Of a stretch of 39,266 nucleotides of DNA, positions 1 through 8,797 are shown one piece after another. The first letter of the stretch is position 1. Each line of letters starts with the position of its first letter. The stretch is from Ectopseudomonas oleovorans (GTDB lineage Bacteria > Pseudomonadota > Gammaproteobacteria > Pseudomonadales > Pseudomonadaceae): NCBI RefSeq assembly GCF_003052605.1, contig NZ_QASO01000136.1, positions 1-39,266 of the forward strand. The letters are read 5' to 3'. The position numbers and the translations under genes were made by a program. The notes under the pieces are model-generated. The model saw only the letters and a program-made list of their open reading frames with translations. It had not been told where the DNA came from and did no database searches.

Positions 1-320
1 CGTAGTAGAGATCCACTCGATTGCACAGTGACATGAACTGATGACGAACCGGTCGCACCGACCTGTGTGTAACCTGCTGCATCCATCGGCCCTCTGCTTT
101 GCAAGGCCGCTAGCCCGGTTAGGCGCACAGGAGCGAAATTCATCATGGCTCAAGGCTAACGCCTTATCAGAAGTCGAATATACGGAAGCAGTCGTACCTA
201 GGTTCAGAGGCAGATTATTTCACTGGCAAAACGGGAGGAGTCCATATACGGATGTAATCCGGGGCGGGTGGTTTTGGCATTCCCGGATTGCATACGGGCT
301 AAGGGTGCTCGCTTGTGGCG
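1..320. other. non-coding stretch at the window edge
   Basis: I see no convincing gene here. Short open frames exist on both strands but none has a plausible ribosome site or recognisable protein. The stretch lies just downstream of rsxE, where many Pseudomonas genomes carry nth (endonuclease III); nothing resembling nth is present in these 320 bases. The only structured element is a palindromic repeat copy at 282-300. Confidence 0.5.
282..300. repeat. short palindromic repeat, copy 1
   Basis: The 19-base sequence CCCGGATTGCATACGGGCT is itself nearly palindromic. It matches 18 of 19 bases of the inverse of 2862-2880, so the same repeat occurs on both sides of the rsxE-G-D block, in opposite orientation. 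It is probably a REP-type element or a transcript-end hairpin. Confidence 0.55.
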
Positions 321-1028
321 TCATTCGATGACTCCGGTAACGCGAACTCGGCGGCTTTGTGCCGGTGCCTCGGGCGCGGCGGCCTTGGCTCGCTCGGCGG
401 CGATCTGATCGATGCGGTTCTTGCCGGCGATCAGCAGGCCCAGAACGATAAAGGCGCCCGGCGGCAGGATGGCCAGCAGAAAGCCCTTGTAATCCTGCAC
501 CAGGGTAAGTTTCCACTCGGCGGCAATCGGCCCGAACAACAGGTGCATATTGGCGAACAGAGCGCCGGTGCCGAGCAGCTCGCGAATGGCGCCGATCAAC
601 ACCAGCACCACGCCGAAGCCCAGGCCCATCATCAGACCGTCATAGGCGGCGCGGGCCGGGTCGTGTTTGGCGGCAAAGCCATCGGCGCGGCCGAGGATCA
701 TGCAGTTGGTGGTGATCAGCGGAATGAAGATGCCGAGGATCTGGTACAGCTCGTAGGTATAGGCCTGCATCAGCAGCTCGATGCAGGTGGTCAGCGCGGC
801 GATGATCATGACGAAGGCCGGCAGGCGCACGGCGGTATTGACCACGCCGCGCACCAGCGACACGGCGGTGTTGGAGCACACCAGTACCACGGCGCTGGCC
901 AGGGCCAGGCCGAGGGCGTTGACCGTGGAGTTGCTCACCCCCAGCAGCGGGCAAAGGCCGAGCAGCTGCACCAGGGCCGGGTTGTTCTTCCACAGGCCGT
1001 TGAAGCTGATTTCGCGGTAACTGGTCAT
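321..1028 (-). CDS. rsxE: electron transport complex subunit RsxE (RnfE)
   Basis: Integral membrane subunit of the Rsx/Rnf complex, which couples electron transfer between NADH and low-potential carriers to ion movement; in gamma-proteobacteria it keeps the SoxR sensor reduced. The 235-residue protein has about six hydrophobic segments and the family stretches LLGLCPLLGVSNS near residue 25 and IPLITTNCMILGRA near residue 105. It is a paralogue of RsxA, which shows the same LGLCP and PLITTNC motifs. The N-terminal extension before the first helix and the charged, Ala-rich C-terminus are normal for RsxE. It is the last gene of the operon, and its ATG overlaps the end of rsxG by four bases, which points to translational coupling. 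The start follows from that overlap. Confidence 0.95.
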   Translation of the reverse strand: MTSYREISFNGLWKNNPALVQLLGLCPLLGVSNSTVNALGLALASAVVLVCSNTAVSLVRGVVNTAVRLPAFVMIIAALTTCIELLMQAYTYELYQILGIFIPLITTNCMILGRADGFAAKHDPARAAYDGLMMGLGFGVVLVLIGAIRELLGTGALFANMHLLFGPIAAEWKLTLVQDYKGFLLAILPPGAFIVLGLLIAGKNRIDQIAAERAKAAAPEAPAQSRRVRVTGVIE

Positions 1029-1666
1029 TGCTCGTCCTCCGCCAGGCCCAGCAATTGGGCGCGGTGCTTGTCGAAGTAGCGCAGGGCGCCGTGCACGGCC
1101 TTGACCACGGCGCGCGGGGTGATGGTGGCACCGGCGAACTGGTCGAAGTCGCCGCGATCCTTCTTCACTGCCCAGCCGTCTTCGCCGGGATCGCTCAGGG
1201 ATTTACCTTCGAAGCTGCGCACCCAGTCGCTCTTGGCCAGCTCGATCTTGTCACCCAGGCCTGGGGTTTCCTTGTGGCTGAGCACGCGTACGCCAGCCAG
1301 GCGGCCATCGGCGAAGATGCCCACCAGCAGGTGGATGGCACCGCTGTAGCCGTCCGGTGCGGTCACCGGCAGGATCAGCGCACTGGGCTGGTCGCCTTTC
1401 AATGCCAGGTAGGCCGACTGCGGGCTGCGGTGGCCCAGCTCGGCGGCGTTGAGCTCGATGCGGTTATCCAGCAGGTGATTGTCGTAGCTGCCGGCTGGCA
1501 GGATTTCCGCCAGGGCGCGCACCTGCGCTTCGCGTTCGGCCTTGGCGATGCGTTCGGCGGTGCCCTGTTGCAGCAGGGCCACGCTGCCGACGGTGCCGAT
1601 GGCGAACAGGCCAAGTACCAGGGCGTTCTTCAGCATCGAGCGGCTGATTTCCGGCAGCATGCTCAT
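1025..1666 (-). CDS. rsxG: electron transport complex subunit RsxG (RnfG), FMN-binding
   Basis: Periplasm-facing flavoprotein subunit of the Rsx/Rnf complex. The 213-residue protein has one N-terminal membrane anchor (about residues 13-32, LVLGLFAIGTVGSVALL) and a soluble FMN-binding domain. Near residue 180 the motif AGATITPRAVV matches the family signature in which FMN is bound covalently to a threonine through a phosphoester bond. The stretch HKETPGLGDKI is also typical of RnfG/NqrC. It overlaps rsxD upstream (ATGA) and rsxE downstream, each by four bases. A second ATG two codons inside is possible, but the overlapping start fits the tight operon layout. Confidence 0.94.
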   Translation of the reverse strand: MSMLPEISRSMLKNALVLGLFAIGTVGSVALLQQGTAERIAKAEREAQVRALAEILPAGSYDNHLLDNRIELNAAELGHRSPQSAYLALKGDQPSALILPVTAPDGYSGAIHLLVGIFADGRLAGVRVLSHKETPGLGDKIELAKSDWVRSFEGKSLSDPGEDGWAVKKDRGDFDQFAGATITPRAVVKAVHGALRYFDKHRAQLLGLAEDEQ

Positions 1667-2694
1667 TCTCCCAGCTTGAAGCCGCTATTGGGCTTGCGGT
1701 GGCCGTAGCTGCGCGGCCGGGTGTAGTAGTCGATGGTCGGCGCCGCCAGGTTCATCAGCAACACGGCGAAGGCCACCGCATCCGGGTAGCCGCCCCAAGT
1801 GCGGATCACGTAGACCAACACGCCGACGCCGATGCCGAACACCAAGCGTCCGCGATTGCTGGTAGCGCCGGAGACCGGGTCGGTGACGATGAAGAAGGCG
1901 CCGAGCATGGTCGCGCCGGTGAGCAGGTGGAACAGCGGCGAGCCGTTGGAGTCCGAACCGCTGCCGTTCCAGAACAGCAGACTCATGACGAACAGCGCGG
2001 CGAGCATGCCCAGCGGCGCGTGCCAGGTGATCAGGCGCTTGTGCAGCAGGTACAGGCCGCCGGCGAGGAAGGCCAGATTGACCGCTTCGCTGCCGGCACC
2101 GCCGAAGTGACCGAAGGCTGCATTGCTGGCGCGCAGCTCGTCGATGGTCAGGCTCTTGTTCACCTTCAGGGCATCCAGCGCGGTGGCCTGGGCCCAGCCA
2201 TCAGGCAGGCTGGCGATGCCCAGTATGTGCTTGAGACCGTCCAGCGCGGCGACGCCATGCGGGGCCGGCCAACTGGTCATCTCCACCGGGAAGGAGATCA
2301 GTACCACCACGTAGCCGACCATGGCCGGATTGAACGGGTTCTGCCCGAGTCCACCATAGAGCTGCTTGCCGAAGCCGATGGCGAAGCCACAGGCGATCAG
2401 AGTCAGCCACCAGGGCGAGTAGGGTGGTAGAGCCAGGGCCAGCAGCACGGCGGTGACCAGGGCGCTGTAGTCCTTGAGGAAGAACGCGATCGGACGTTTG
2501 CGTGCCGCCAGCAGAGCAGCTTCGAAGCCCAGCGCGCAGAGGCTGGCCCAGAGCAGGTTGAACAGGGTGCCGGCGCCGAACAGCCAGGTCAGTGCGAGGA
2601 TGCCCGGCACGGTGGCCAGCAGCACCTGCAGCATGACCTGCTGGGTACGGTTGCTGCCCTTGGCGTGGGGCGATGTGATGCGGGGCAGGGCCAT
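1663..2694 (-). CDS. rsxD: electron transport complex subunit RsxD (RnfD), FMN-binding membrane protein
   Basis: Polytopic membrane subunit of the Rsx/Rnf complex, homologous to NqrB. I place the start at 2694, where the protein begins MALPRITSPHAKG as in relatives and a GGAG lies five bases upstream; the open frame runs 30 codons further upstream but that extension is not family-like. The resulting 343-residue protein carries LYGGLGQNPFNPAMVGY (about 112-128) and LIDYYTRP-type ending (here TIDYYTRPRSYGHRK). The FMN-linked threonine expected from E. coli RsxD aligns with Thr171 in WAQATALDALK. The region upstream of the gene (2695-2887) holds a REP hairpin, so rsxD-G-E may be separated from rsxC by this spacer, unlike the overlaps elsewhere in the operon. 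Confidence 0.94.
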   Translation of the reverse strand: MALPRITSPHAKGSNRTQQVMLQVLLATVPGILALTWLFGAGTLFNLLWASLCALGFEAALLAARKRPIAFFLKDYSALVTAVLLALALPPYSPWWLTLIACGFAIGFGKQLYGGLGQNPFNPAMVGYVVVLISFPVEMTSWPAPHGVAALDGLKHILGIASLPDGWAQATALDALKVNKSLTIDELRASNAAFGHFGGAGSEAVNLAFLAGGLYLLHKRLITWHAPLGMLAALFVMSLLFWNGSGSDSNGSPLFHLLTGATMLGAFFIVTDPVSGATSNRGRLVFGIGVGVLVYVIRTWGGYPDAVAFAVLLMNLAAPTIDYYTRPRSYGHRKPNSGFKLGE

Positions 2695-2787
2695 CGGCGC
2701 TCCGGTGGTTCTGTTACTGCGTTCGTATTGAGCGCAGTGGTGTGTCGATTCCCCCGATGTTATCCAGGCTGCATGCGATGCCAAGGA

Positions 2788-2850
2788 CTGTAGGAGCCGG
2801 CTTGCCGGCGATGCTTTTGGCCATGATCGCCAGCAAGCTGGCTCCTACAG
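2788..2850. repeat. REP-type inverted repeat between rsxC and rsxD
   Basis: Two arms, 2788-2812 (CTGTAGGAGCCGGCTTGCCG...) and 2826-2850, form a long imperfect hairpin with a 13-base loop. The core TAGGAGC and the placement between genes match Pseudomonas REP elements. Lying inside an operon, it could dampen transcription or stabilise the upstream message. Confidence 0.85.
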
Positions 2851-2861
2851 AACGGTGCAGC

Positions 2862-2880
2862 AGCCCGAATGCAATCCGGG
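2862..2880. repeat. short palindromic repeat, copy 2
   Basis: The sequence AGCCCGAATGCAATCCGGG is the inverse of the copy at 282-300 with one mismatch. It sits directly after the rsxC stop codon, next to the REP hairpin. Confidence 0.55.
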
Positions 2881-2887
2881 CCGGTTG

Positions 2888-5149
2888 TCAGGGTTGATAT
2901 TCGTTCAGCTTGCGCTCCGCTTCGGTCAGGCGTGTGCGTGCCTGTTCCAGCGCCTCGCCAGCGGCGCTCTCGTCACGCTCCAGCTTGCGCAGGTCGGCGC
3001 GGGCGAAGGCCGCCTCGGTCTTCAGCGCCTTGAATTTTTCGTCCACGCCGGGGCGTTCGGTGCGCACCAGCTCCGGCGCCGGTTTGCCCGAGGCCGCCTC
3101 GGCGGCATGTAGAGCGTGTTCAGCGTCAGCCAGGGCATCGCGCAGCGGCTGCAGCGTGGTTTCGTCGCTGCCGGCTTTTTCCGCCTTTTTCAGCTCGGCG
3201 CGTTTCATTGCCAGCTCGACCTTGGCCTTTTTCAAGGCGTCGTCACCGGCGGGTTTGGCAGCGGGGGCGGGCGCCTGCTTCTCCAGGTCGGCAAGGGCTT
3301 TCTCGGCTGCTTCCAGTTGCTGGCGAACGCGGGTGATTTCGGCCTGCTGCTCGTCGTCCGGGTTTTCGATCTTTTCCAGCTTGCGCAGCTGGGCCTTGAG
3401 CATGGCGGCTTCGATCTTGGCTTTCTTCAGCACTTCGTCACCGGTCGGCTTGGGAGCCGGCGCCGGCGTCGGCGCAGGTGCTGCGGTCTGGGCGTCTGCC
3501 AGTGCCTGCTGTGCGGCTTTGGCAGCGGCGCGCAGCTCGCTGACCTGCGCCTGCAGTTCGGGCGTATCGTGGGCGGCCAGCTGTTTTTCCGCCTTTTTCA
3601 GCGCGACCTGGGCCATGCTGGCTTCGATCTTGAGTTTCTTCAGCGTTTCGTCGGCCGGTGCGGCTGCCGCAGCAGGGGGCGCTTCGGCTTGTGCCGCCTT
3701 GGCGCGGGCGGCCTTCTCGGCGCGGGCCTTGCGCTCGGCTTCCTTCTGTTCCTCGGCGCGGCGCAGGCGTTCCTGGCGCTGCTCGAAGCGCTGTTTGGAG
3801 TGCTCGGCCTTGAGCTGTTTCTGTTCCAGCTCGCGAATTTCCGCCTTGGCCGCGCGGTAGTATTGCACCAGCGGGATACTGGATGGGCAGACGTAAGCGC
3901 AGGCGCCGCATTCGATGCAGTCGAACAGGTTGTGCGCCTTGAGCTGTTCGTGCTCCTGGCCCAGGGCGAAGAAGTGCAGTTGCTGCGGCAACAGGCTGGC
4001 CGGACAGGCCTCGGCGCATTCGCCACAGCGGATGCAGGGCATGGCCGGCGGTGGCGGCGGCAGCTCGGCAGCGGTGCTGGCCAGCAGGCAGTTGCTGCTC
4101 TTGATCAGCGGCACGTCCAGCGAGGGCAGGGTAAAGCCCATCATCGGTCCGCCCATGATCAAGCGGTTGAGTTTGCTGGTGTCCAGTCCGGCGAACGCCA
4201 GCAGCTCGCCCACCGGTGTGCCGATCAGCGCCTCGACATTGCCGGGCCGCGCCAGCGCTTCGCCGGTCAGCGTGGTAATGCGTGAGATCAATGGCTTGCC
4301 CAACAGCACGGCGTCGTGGATGGCCACGCAGGTACCGACGTTCTGGCAGAGAATGCCGATATCGGCCGGTAGGCCGCCGCTGGGCACCTCGACACCGGTG
4401 AGAATCTGGATCAGCTGTTTCTCACCGCCGGAGGGGTACTTGGTGGGGAACACCCGCACCTGGTAGTCATGCCCGGCGCAGGCGGCGCGCATGGCGGCGA
4501 TGGCCTCGGGCTTGTTGTCTTCGATGCCGATCAGCACCTGCTGCGGCTGAATCAGATGGGCCAGTATCTCGATACCGGCCACCAGCTCGTCGGCGCGCTC
4601 GCGCATCAGCAGGTCGTCAGCGGTGATATAGGGCTCGCACTCGGTGCCGTTGATGATCAGCGTGTGGATCTTCTGCGTCGGCCGCGCAGTCAGTTTCACC
4701 GCGGTAGGGAAGCCGGCGCCGCCCAGGCCGCTGATACCAGCCTCGCGAATCAGCGCTAGCAGCTCGGCAGACTCCATATGCCGGTAGTCGGCATGGGACG
4801 TCAGTTCGACCCACTCGTCCAGGCCGTCGCTGTCGATGACGATGGCCGGTGCCAGCATGCCGGAGACGTGCGGGTAGGGCTGCGGGCCGATAAAGCTGAC
4901 GGTGCCGGAAGTCGGGGCATGCAGCGGCGCGCTGACGAAGCCGTTGGCCTCGGCGATCTTCTGCCCCTTGAGTACCCGCTCACCGACCACCACGCAGGGC
5001 TCGGCGACCGTACCGATATGCTGGCCGAGCGGCAAGACCAGGCGCTTGGGCAGCGGCGCCTGCTGGATCGGCGTGCGGTTGGACAGCTCCTTGCGCTCGG
5101 CAGGGTGGATGCCGCCGGGTATATCCCAGATCTTTTCCTGCGCGCTCAT
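2888..5149 (-). CDS. rsxC: electron transport complex subunit RsxC (RnfC), NADH/FMN and Fe-S subunit
   Basis: Peripheral subunit of the Rsx/Rnf complex that takes electrons from NADH. The start at 5149 (MSAQEKIWDIPGG) overlaps the rsxB stop by four bases; an open extension of 19 codons is not family-like. Of 753 residues, the N-terminal half carries the flavin/NADH fold with GLGGAGFPTAVK (141-152) and the NGTECEPYIT segment (167-176). Two ferredoxin-type 4Fe-4S motifs follow: Cys372-375-378-382 and Cys411-414-417-421. From about residue 440 on the protein is Ala/Lys/Glu-rich and probably helical, with four related units starting near 499, 570, 635 and 702, each of the form DE-LKKAKIEAAM-KA-LKKAEK. 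The long repeated tail is common in gamma-proteobacterial RsxC and varies in copy number. Confidence 0.95.
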   Translation of the reverse strand: MSAQEKIWDIPGGIHPAERKELSNRTPIQQAPLPKRLVLPLGQHIGTVAEPCVVVGERVLKGQKIAEANGFVSAPLHAPTSGTVSFIGPQPYPHVSGMLAPAIVIDSDGLDEWVELTSHADYRHMESAELLALIREAGISGLGGAGFPTAVKLTARPTQKIHTLIINGTECEPYITADDLLMRERADELVAGIEILAHLIQPQQVLIGIEDNKPEAIAAMRAACAGHDYQVRVFPTKYPSGGEKQLIQILTGVEVPSGGLPADIGILCQNVGTCVAIHDAVLLGKPLISRITTLTGEALARPGNVEALIGTPVGELLAFAGLDTSKLNRLIMGGPMMGFTLPSLDVPLIKSSNCLLASTAAELPPPPPAMPCIRCGECAEACPASLLPQQLHFFALGQEHEQLKAHNLFDCIECGACAYVCPSSIPLVQYYRAAKAEIRELEQKQLKAEHSKQRFEQRQERLRRAEEQKEAERKARAEKAARAKAAQAEAPPAAAAAPADETLKKLKIEASMAQVALKKAEKQLAAHDTPELQAQVSELRAAAKAAQQALADAQTAAPAPTPAPAPKPTGDEVLKKAKIEAAMLKAQLRKLEKIENPDDEQQAEITRVRQQLEAAEKALADLEKQAPAPAAKPAGDDALKKAKVELAMKRAELKKAEKAGSDETTLQPLRDALADAEHALHAAEAASGKPAPELVRTERPGVDEKFKALKTEAAFARADLRKLERDESAAGEALEQARTRLTEAERKLNEYQP

Positions 5150-5721
5150 GCCGCCTGCTCCCGGTCGCTGGCGATCAACTGGCCGGGCGCCAGCGGTTTG
5201 TCCCATTTCCAGCTTTGCACGGTGCTACCGACTTCGATCATGTCGATGCAGTCCACCGGGCAGGGTTCGACGCACAGGTCGCAGCCGGTGCATTCGCTGA
5301 CGATCACCGTGTGCATCTGCCGCGCAGCGCCGACGATGGCGTCCACCGGACAGGCCTGGATGCACTTGGTGCAGCCAATGCATTCGGCTTCGCGGATAAA
5401 CGCGACCATCTGCGGCTTCTCGCCTTCCACCGCATCCAGCGGCTCGGGCTCGACGTCCAGCAGGTCGGCCAAGGCCTGGATGGTCGCCTCGCCACCGGGC
5501 GGACACTTGTTGATCTTGTCGCCGCCGGCGATCGCCTCGGCGTAGGGCTTGCAGCCCGGGTAGCCGCACTGGCCGCACTGGGTCTGTGGCAGCAGCGCGT
5601 TGATCTGCTCGGCGATGGGGTCGCCCTCGACCTTGAAGCGCACCGCGGCGAAACCGAGGATGGCGCCGGCGATCAGGCACAGGCCGAGCAGGGCGAGTAC
5701 GGCGACGAGAACCAGACTCAT
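5146..5721 (-). CDS. rsxB: electron transport complex subunit RsxB (RnfB), ferredoxin-like
   Basis: Fe-S electron carrier of the Rsx/Rnf complex. The 191-residue protein begins with a membrane anchor (LVAVLALLGLCLIAGAI, about 5-21). A CGQCGYPGC motif near residue 49 with a further cysteine (NKCPPGG) is the unusual 4Fe-4S site of the RnfB family. Two classical ferredoxin motifs follow, CIGCTKCIQACPVDA and CTGCDLCVEPCPVDC. It overlaps rsxA upstream and rsxC downstream by four bases each, so the order A-B-C-D-G-E of the canonical operon is complete. Confidence 0.95.
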   Translation of the reverse strand: MSLVLVAVLALLGLCLIAGAILGFAAVRFKVEGDPIAEQINALLPQTQCGQCGYPGCKPYAEAIAGGDKINKCPPGGEATIQALADLLDVEPEPLDAVEGEKPQMVAFIREAECIGCTKCIQACPVDAIVGAARQMHTVIVSECTGCDLCVEPCPVDCIDMIEVGSTVQSWKWDKPLAPGQLIASDREQAA

Positions 5722-6302
5722 AGCTTGATCAACCCGGCAAAGCCCATGAAGGCCAGTGACATCAGGCCGGCGGTGATCATGCCGATGGCCGCGCCCTGAA
5801 AGGACTTGGGCACATCGGCGATGGCGATGCGTTCGCGCATGGCGGCGAACAGTACCAGCACCAGGGAGAAGCCCAGGCCGGCGGCGAAGCCGTTGGCAGT
5901 GGCGGTGATGAAGGTGAACTCAGCCTTGTTGGCGTTGAGCAGGGCCACGCCCAGGACGATGCAGTTGGTGGTGATCAGTGGCAGGAAGATGCCCAGCACG
6001 CGATACAGCAGTGGGCTGGTCTTGTTCACCACCATCTCGGTGAACTGCACGGTCACCGCGATCACCAGGATGAAGCTGATGGTGCGCAGGAATTCCAGGT
6101 CTAGCGGCTTGAGCACGTACTGCTGTACCAGGTAGCTGCACATGGCGGCCAGGGTCAGCACGAAGGTGGTGGCCAGGGACAGGCCGATGGCGGTTTCGAT
6201 CTTCTTCGACACCCCCATGAACGGGCACAGGCCGAGAAACTGCACCAGCACGAAGTTATTGACCAGGATGGCGCTGACCATGATCAGGACGAGTTCGGTC
6301 AT
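5718..6302 (-). CDS. rsxA: electron transport complex subunit RsxA (RnfA)
   Basis: Integral membrane subunit of the Rsx/Rnf complex and first gene of the operon. The 194-residue protein has six hydrophobic segments and the motifs FLGLCPFMGVSKK (about 24-36) and PLITTNCIVLGVALL (about 107-121), shared with its paralogue RsxE. Length and sequence match the family throughout. The ATG at 6302 faces a spacer of 275 bases containing a large inverted repeat, so the operon promoter should lie in 6303-6372. Confidence 0.95.
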   Translation of the reverse strand: MTELVLIMVSAILVNNFVLVQFLGLCPFMGVSKKIETAIGLSLATTFVLTLAAMCSYLVQQYVLKPLDLEFLRTISFILVIAVTVQFTEMVVNKTSPLLYRVLGIFLPLITTNCIVLGVALLNANKAEFTFITATANGFAAGLGFSLVLVLFAAMRERIAIADVPKSFQGAAIGMITAGLMSLAFMGFAGLIKL

Positions 6303-6372
6303 CGGGTTGCCGTCGAGTGCGCAAAGGCCATAGGAAAAGGGCGCCTATTATCGGGAAGCGCGTAGATGCAAA

Positions 6373-6550
6373 CAAGCCGGCATTGGCCTAATGCCAGTCA
6401 GTTAAGCGTCGCCGCTGCGAATACGTAGGAGCGGCGCCCCGCCGCGAACCAGGGCGATGCGCAATTGAAAAGCTTCGCCCCGAGGCGGGGCTCCTACGAA
6501 AGGCCGCTTTGGCAATCTTATCTGACTGGCATTAGGCATTGGCCGGCTTG
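6373..6550. repeat. nested inverted repeats (REP pair with outer arms)
   Basis: The outer arms 6373-6406 and 6517-6550 are about 34 bases each and pair almost completely (shared core CTAATGCCAGTCAG). Inside lies a second hairpin, 6424-6440 with 6484-6498, carrying CGTAGGAGCGGCGCCCCGCC and GGCGGGGCTCCTACG, the same REP family as 10051-10123. It separates rsxA (start at 6302) from the metG stop at 6578, so it probably ends the metG transcript and leaves little room for the rsx promoter. Confidence 0.8.
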
Positions 6551-6577
6551 TTCGACAGCGATAAGCCTAGCGTGTGC

Positions 6578-8614
6578 TTACTTGACGCGCTGACCCGGTT
6601 TGGCGCCGCTGTCCGGGCTGAGCAGGTAGATTTCCTCACCACCAGGGCCGGCCGCCAGGACCATGCCTTCGCTGATGCCGAACTTCATCTTGCGCGGCGC
6701 CAGGTTGGCGACGTACAGGGTCAGGCGGCCTTCCAGCTTGCTCGGGTCCGGGTAGGCGGACTTGATGCCGGAGAACACGTTGCGCTTCTCGTCACCGATG
6801 TCCAGCGACAGGCGCAGCAGCTTGTCGGCGCCTTCGACGAACTCGCACTTCTCGATCAGGGCAATACGCAGGTCGACAGCGGCGAAGGCGTCGAAGTTGA
6901 TCTCGGCAGCCAGCGGATCCTTGGCAAGTTCACCGTTGCCTTGAGGCTTGGGCGCTTCGGCGGCCAGGTCTTCCTTGGAGGCTTCGATCATGGCTTCGAT
7001 TTTTGCTGGCTCGATGCGGGTCAACAGCGGGTTGAACGGGTTCAGCTGATGGTTGGCCAGTGGCAGTGCCAGGTCGGCCCAGGTTTGCGGCTGCACGTTG
7101 AGGAAGGCTTCGGCCTCGGCGGCCAGCTTCGGCAGCACGGGTTTTAACATGATCACCAACTGGCGGAACAGATTGATACCCAGGGCGCAGATAGCCTGCA
7201 CTTCGGCCTGCTTGCCCTCGACCTTGTTCAGCGCCCAGGGCGCCTTGTCGGCGATCCAGGCGTTGGCGCGGTCGGCCAGGGCCATGATCTCGCGCATGGC
7301 GCGGGAGAAGTCGCGCGCCTCGTAAGCCTCGGCAATGCTCGGTGCAGCGGCCTGGAAGGCGTCCCACAGCTCCGGTTCCGGGTTGGCCGCAACCAGCAGG
7401 CCATTGTTGCCCTTGTGGATGAAACCCGCGCAGCGGCTGGCGATGTTGACCACCTTGCCGACCAGGTCGGAGTTGACCTTCTGCACGAAGTCTTCGAGGT
7501 TCAGGTCCAGATCGTCCACGCCACGGCCCAGCTTGGAGGCGTAGTAGTAGCGCAGGTATTCCGGGTTCAGGTGATCGAGGTAGGTACGCGCCTTGATGAA
7601 GGTGCCGCGCGATTTGGACATCTTCTGCCCGTTGACCGTCAGGTAGCCGTGCACATTGACGGCGGTCGGCTTGCGGTAGCCCGCGCCTTCGAGCATGGCC
7701 GGCCAGAACAGAGCGTGGAAATTGACGATGTCCTTGCCGATGAAGTGGTACAGCTCGGCAGTGGAGTCCTTGCCCCAGAATGCATCGAAATCCAGCTCCG
7801 GGCGTTTGCTGCAGAGGTTCTTGAAGCTGGCCATGTAGCCGATCGGCGCGTCCAGCCAGACGTAGAAGTATTTGCCTGGCTCGCCGGGAATCTCGAAGCC
7901 GAAGTAGGGCGCATCGCGGCTGATGTCCCACTCCTGCAGACCACCATCGAGCCATTCGGCGATCTTGTTGGCCACTGCGTCCTGCAACGCACCGGAGCGC
8001 GTCCATTGCTTGAGCATGGCCTCGAAGTCCGGCAGCTTGAAGAAGAAGTGCTGCGATTCCTTGAGCACCGGCACGGCACCGGAGATGGCCGAGCGCGGAT
8101 TCTTCAGCTCGGTCGGTGCATAGGTGGCGCCGCATTTCTCGCAGTTATCGCCGTACTGGTCTTCGGCCGCGCATTTCGGGCAGGTGCCCTTGATGAAACG
8201 GTCGGCGAGGAACATGCCCTTCTCGGGGTCGAAATACTGGGTCACGGCGCGGGTGGCAATATGGCCCTTTTCGCGCAGCGCCAGGTAGATGGACGCCGAT
8301 AGCTCGCGGTTTTCCTCGGAGTGAGTCGAGTGGTAGTTGTCGAAGTCCACACCAAAGTCTGCGAAGTCGGCCATGTGCTCGGCACGTACGCCATCGATCA
8401 ATTGTTCGGGCGTAATGCCTTCTTTCTCGGCGCGCAGCATGATCGCCGAGCCGTGGGCATCGTCGGCGCAGACATAGATCGCCTGGTTGCCACGCAGTTT
8501 CTGGTAGCGCACCCACATGTCGGTCTGCACGTACTCGAGCATGTGGCCGAGGTGGATGGAGCCGTTGGCATAGGGGAGGGCGCTGGTAACGAGAATCTTG
8601 CGGGCTTCGGTCAT
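6578..8614 (-). CDS. metG: methionyl-tRNA synthetase
   Basis: Cytoplasmic class I aminoacyl-tRNA synthetase that charges tRNA-Met. I take the start at 8614 (MTEARKILVTSALPYANG), the family N-terminus; 13 further upstream codons are open. The 678-residue protein has the HLGH form of the HIGH motif at 21-24, a zinc knuckle with Cys145, 148, 158 and 161, the KMSKS loop at 331-335, an anticodon-binding helical domain, and a C-terminal OB-fold tRNA-binding domain (about 575-678, with DLRIALIEKCEFVEGADKLLRL) that supports dimer formation. It is divergent from apbC, with about 180 bases between the two starts; this pairing is usual in Pseudomonas. Confidence 0.96.
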   Translation of the reverse strand: MTEARKILVTSALPYANGSIHLGHMLEYVQTDMWVRYQKLRGNQAIYVCADDAHGSAIMLRAEKEGITPEQLIDGVRAEHMADFADFGVDFDNYHSTHSEENRELSASIYLALREKGHIATRAVTQYFDPEKGMFLADRFIKGTCPKCAAEDQYGDNCEKCGATYAPTELKNPRSAISGAVPVLKESQHFFFKLPDFEAMLKQWTRSGALQDAVANKIAEWLDGGLQEWDISRDAPYFGFEIPGEPGKYFYVWLDAPIGYMASFKNLCSKRPELDFDAFWGKDSTAELYHFIGKDIVNFHALFWPAMLEGAGYRKPTAVNVHGYLTVNGQKMSKSRGTFIKARTYLDHLNPEYLRYYYASKLGRGVDDLDLNLEDFVQKVNSDLVGKVVNIASRCAGFIHKGNNGLLVAANPEPELWDAFQAAAPSIAEAYEARDFSRAMREIMALADRANAWIADKAPWALNKVEGKQAEVQAICALGINLFRQLVIMLKPVLPKLAAEAEAFLNVQPQTWADLALPLANHQLNPFNPLLTRIEPAKIEAMIEASKEDLAAEAPKPQGNGELAKDPLAAEINFDAFAAVDLRIALIEKCEFVEGADKLLRLSLDIGDEKRNVFSGIKSAYPDPSKLEGRLTLYVANLAPRKMKFGISEGMVLAAGPGGEEIYLLSPDSGAKPGQRVK

Positions 8615-8797
8615 GGTGATCGGCTGCACGGGGGAAACGAAAGAAGTCGGCAACTATAAAGGAAGCTGCAAGCTGCAAGCTACAAACCGCAGGCAAAAGC
8701 GCATCCGTAGCGACCCTTGGTGGCGGTGTAAGGCGTGAAACGGATCGCTGCTGTTAAGATGCTTGCCTGTTTTCTCGCTGCCTTCTGGAGTTCTTGC

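Noticed and set aside
41..516. Short frames at the left edge
   Set aside because: They overlap rsxE or have no ribosome site and read as low-complexity Arg-rich protein.
2910..4466. Long plus-strand open frames opposite rsxC
   Set aside because: They are low-complexity Ser/Ala/Arg or Gly/Leu-rich readings opposite the Ala/Lys-rich rsxC tail; the Fe-S motifs and operon overlaps fix the minus-strand frame.
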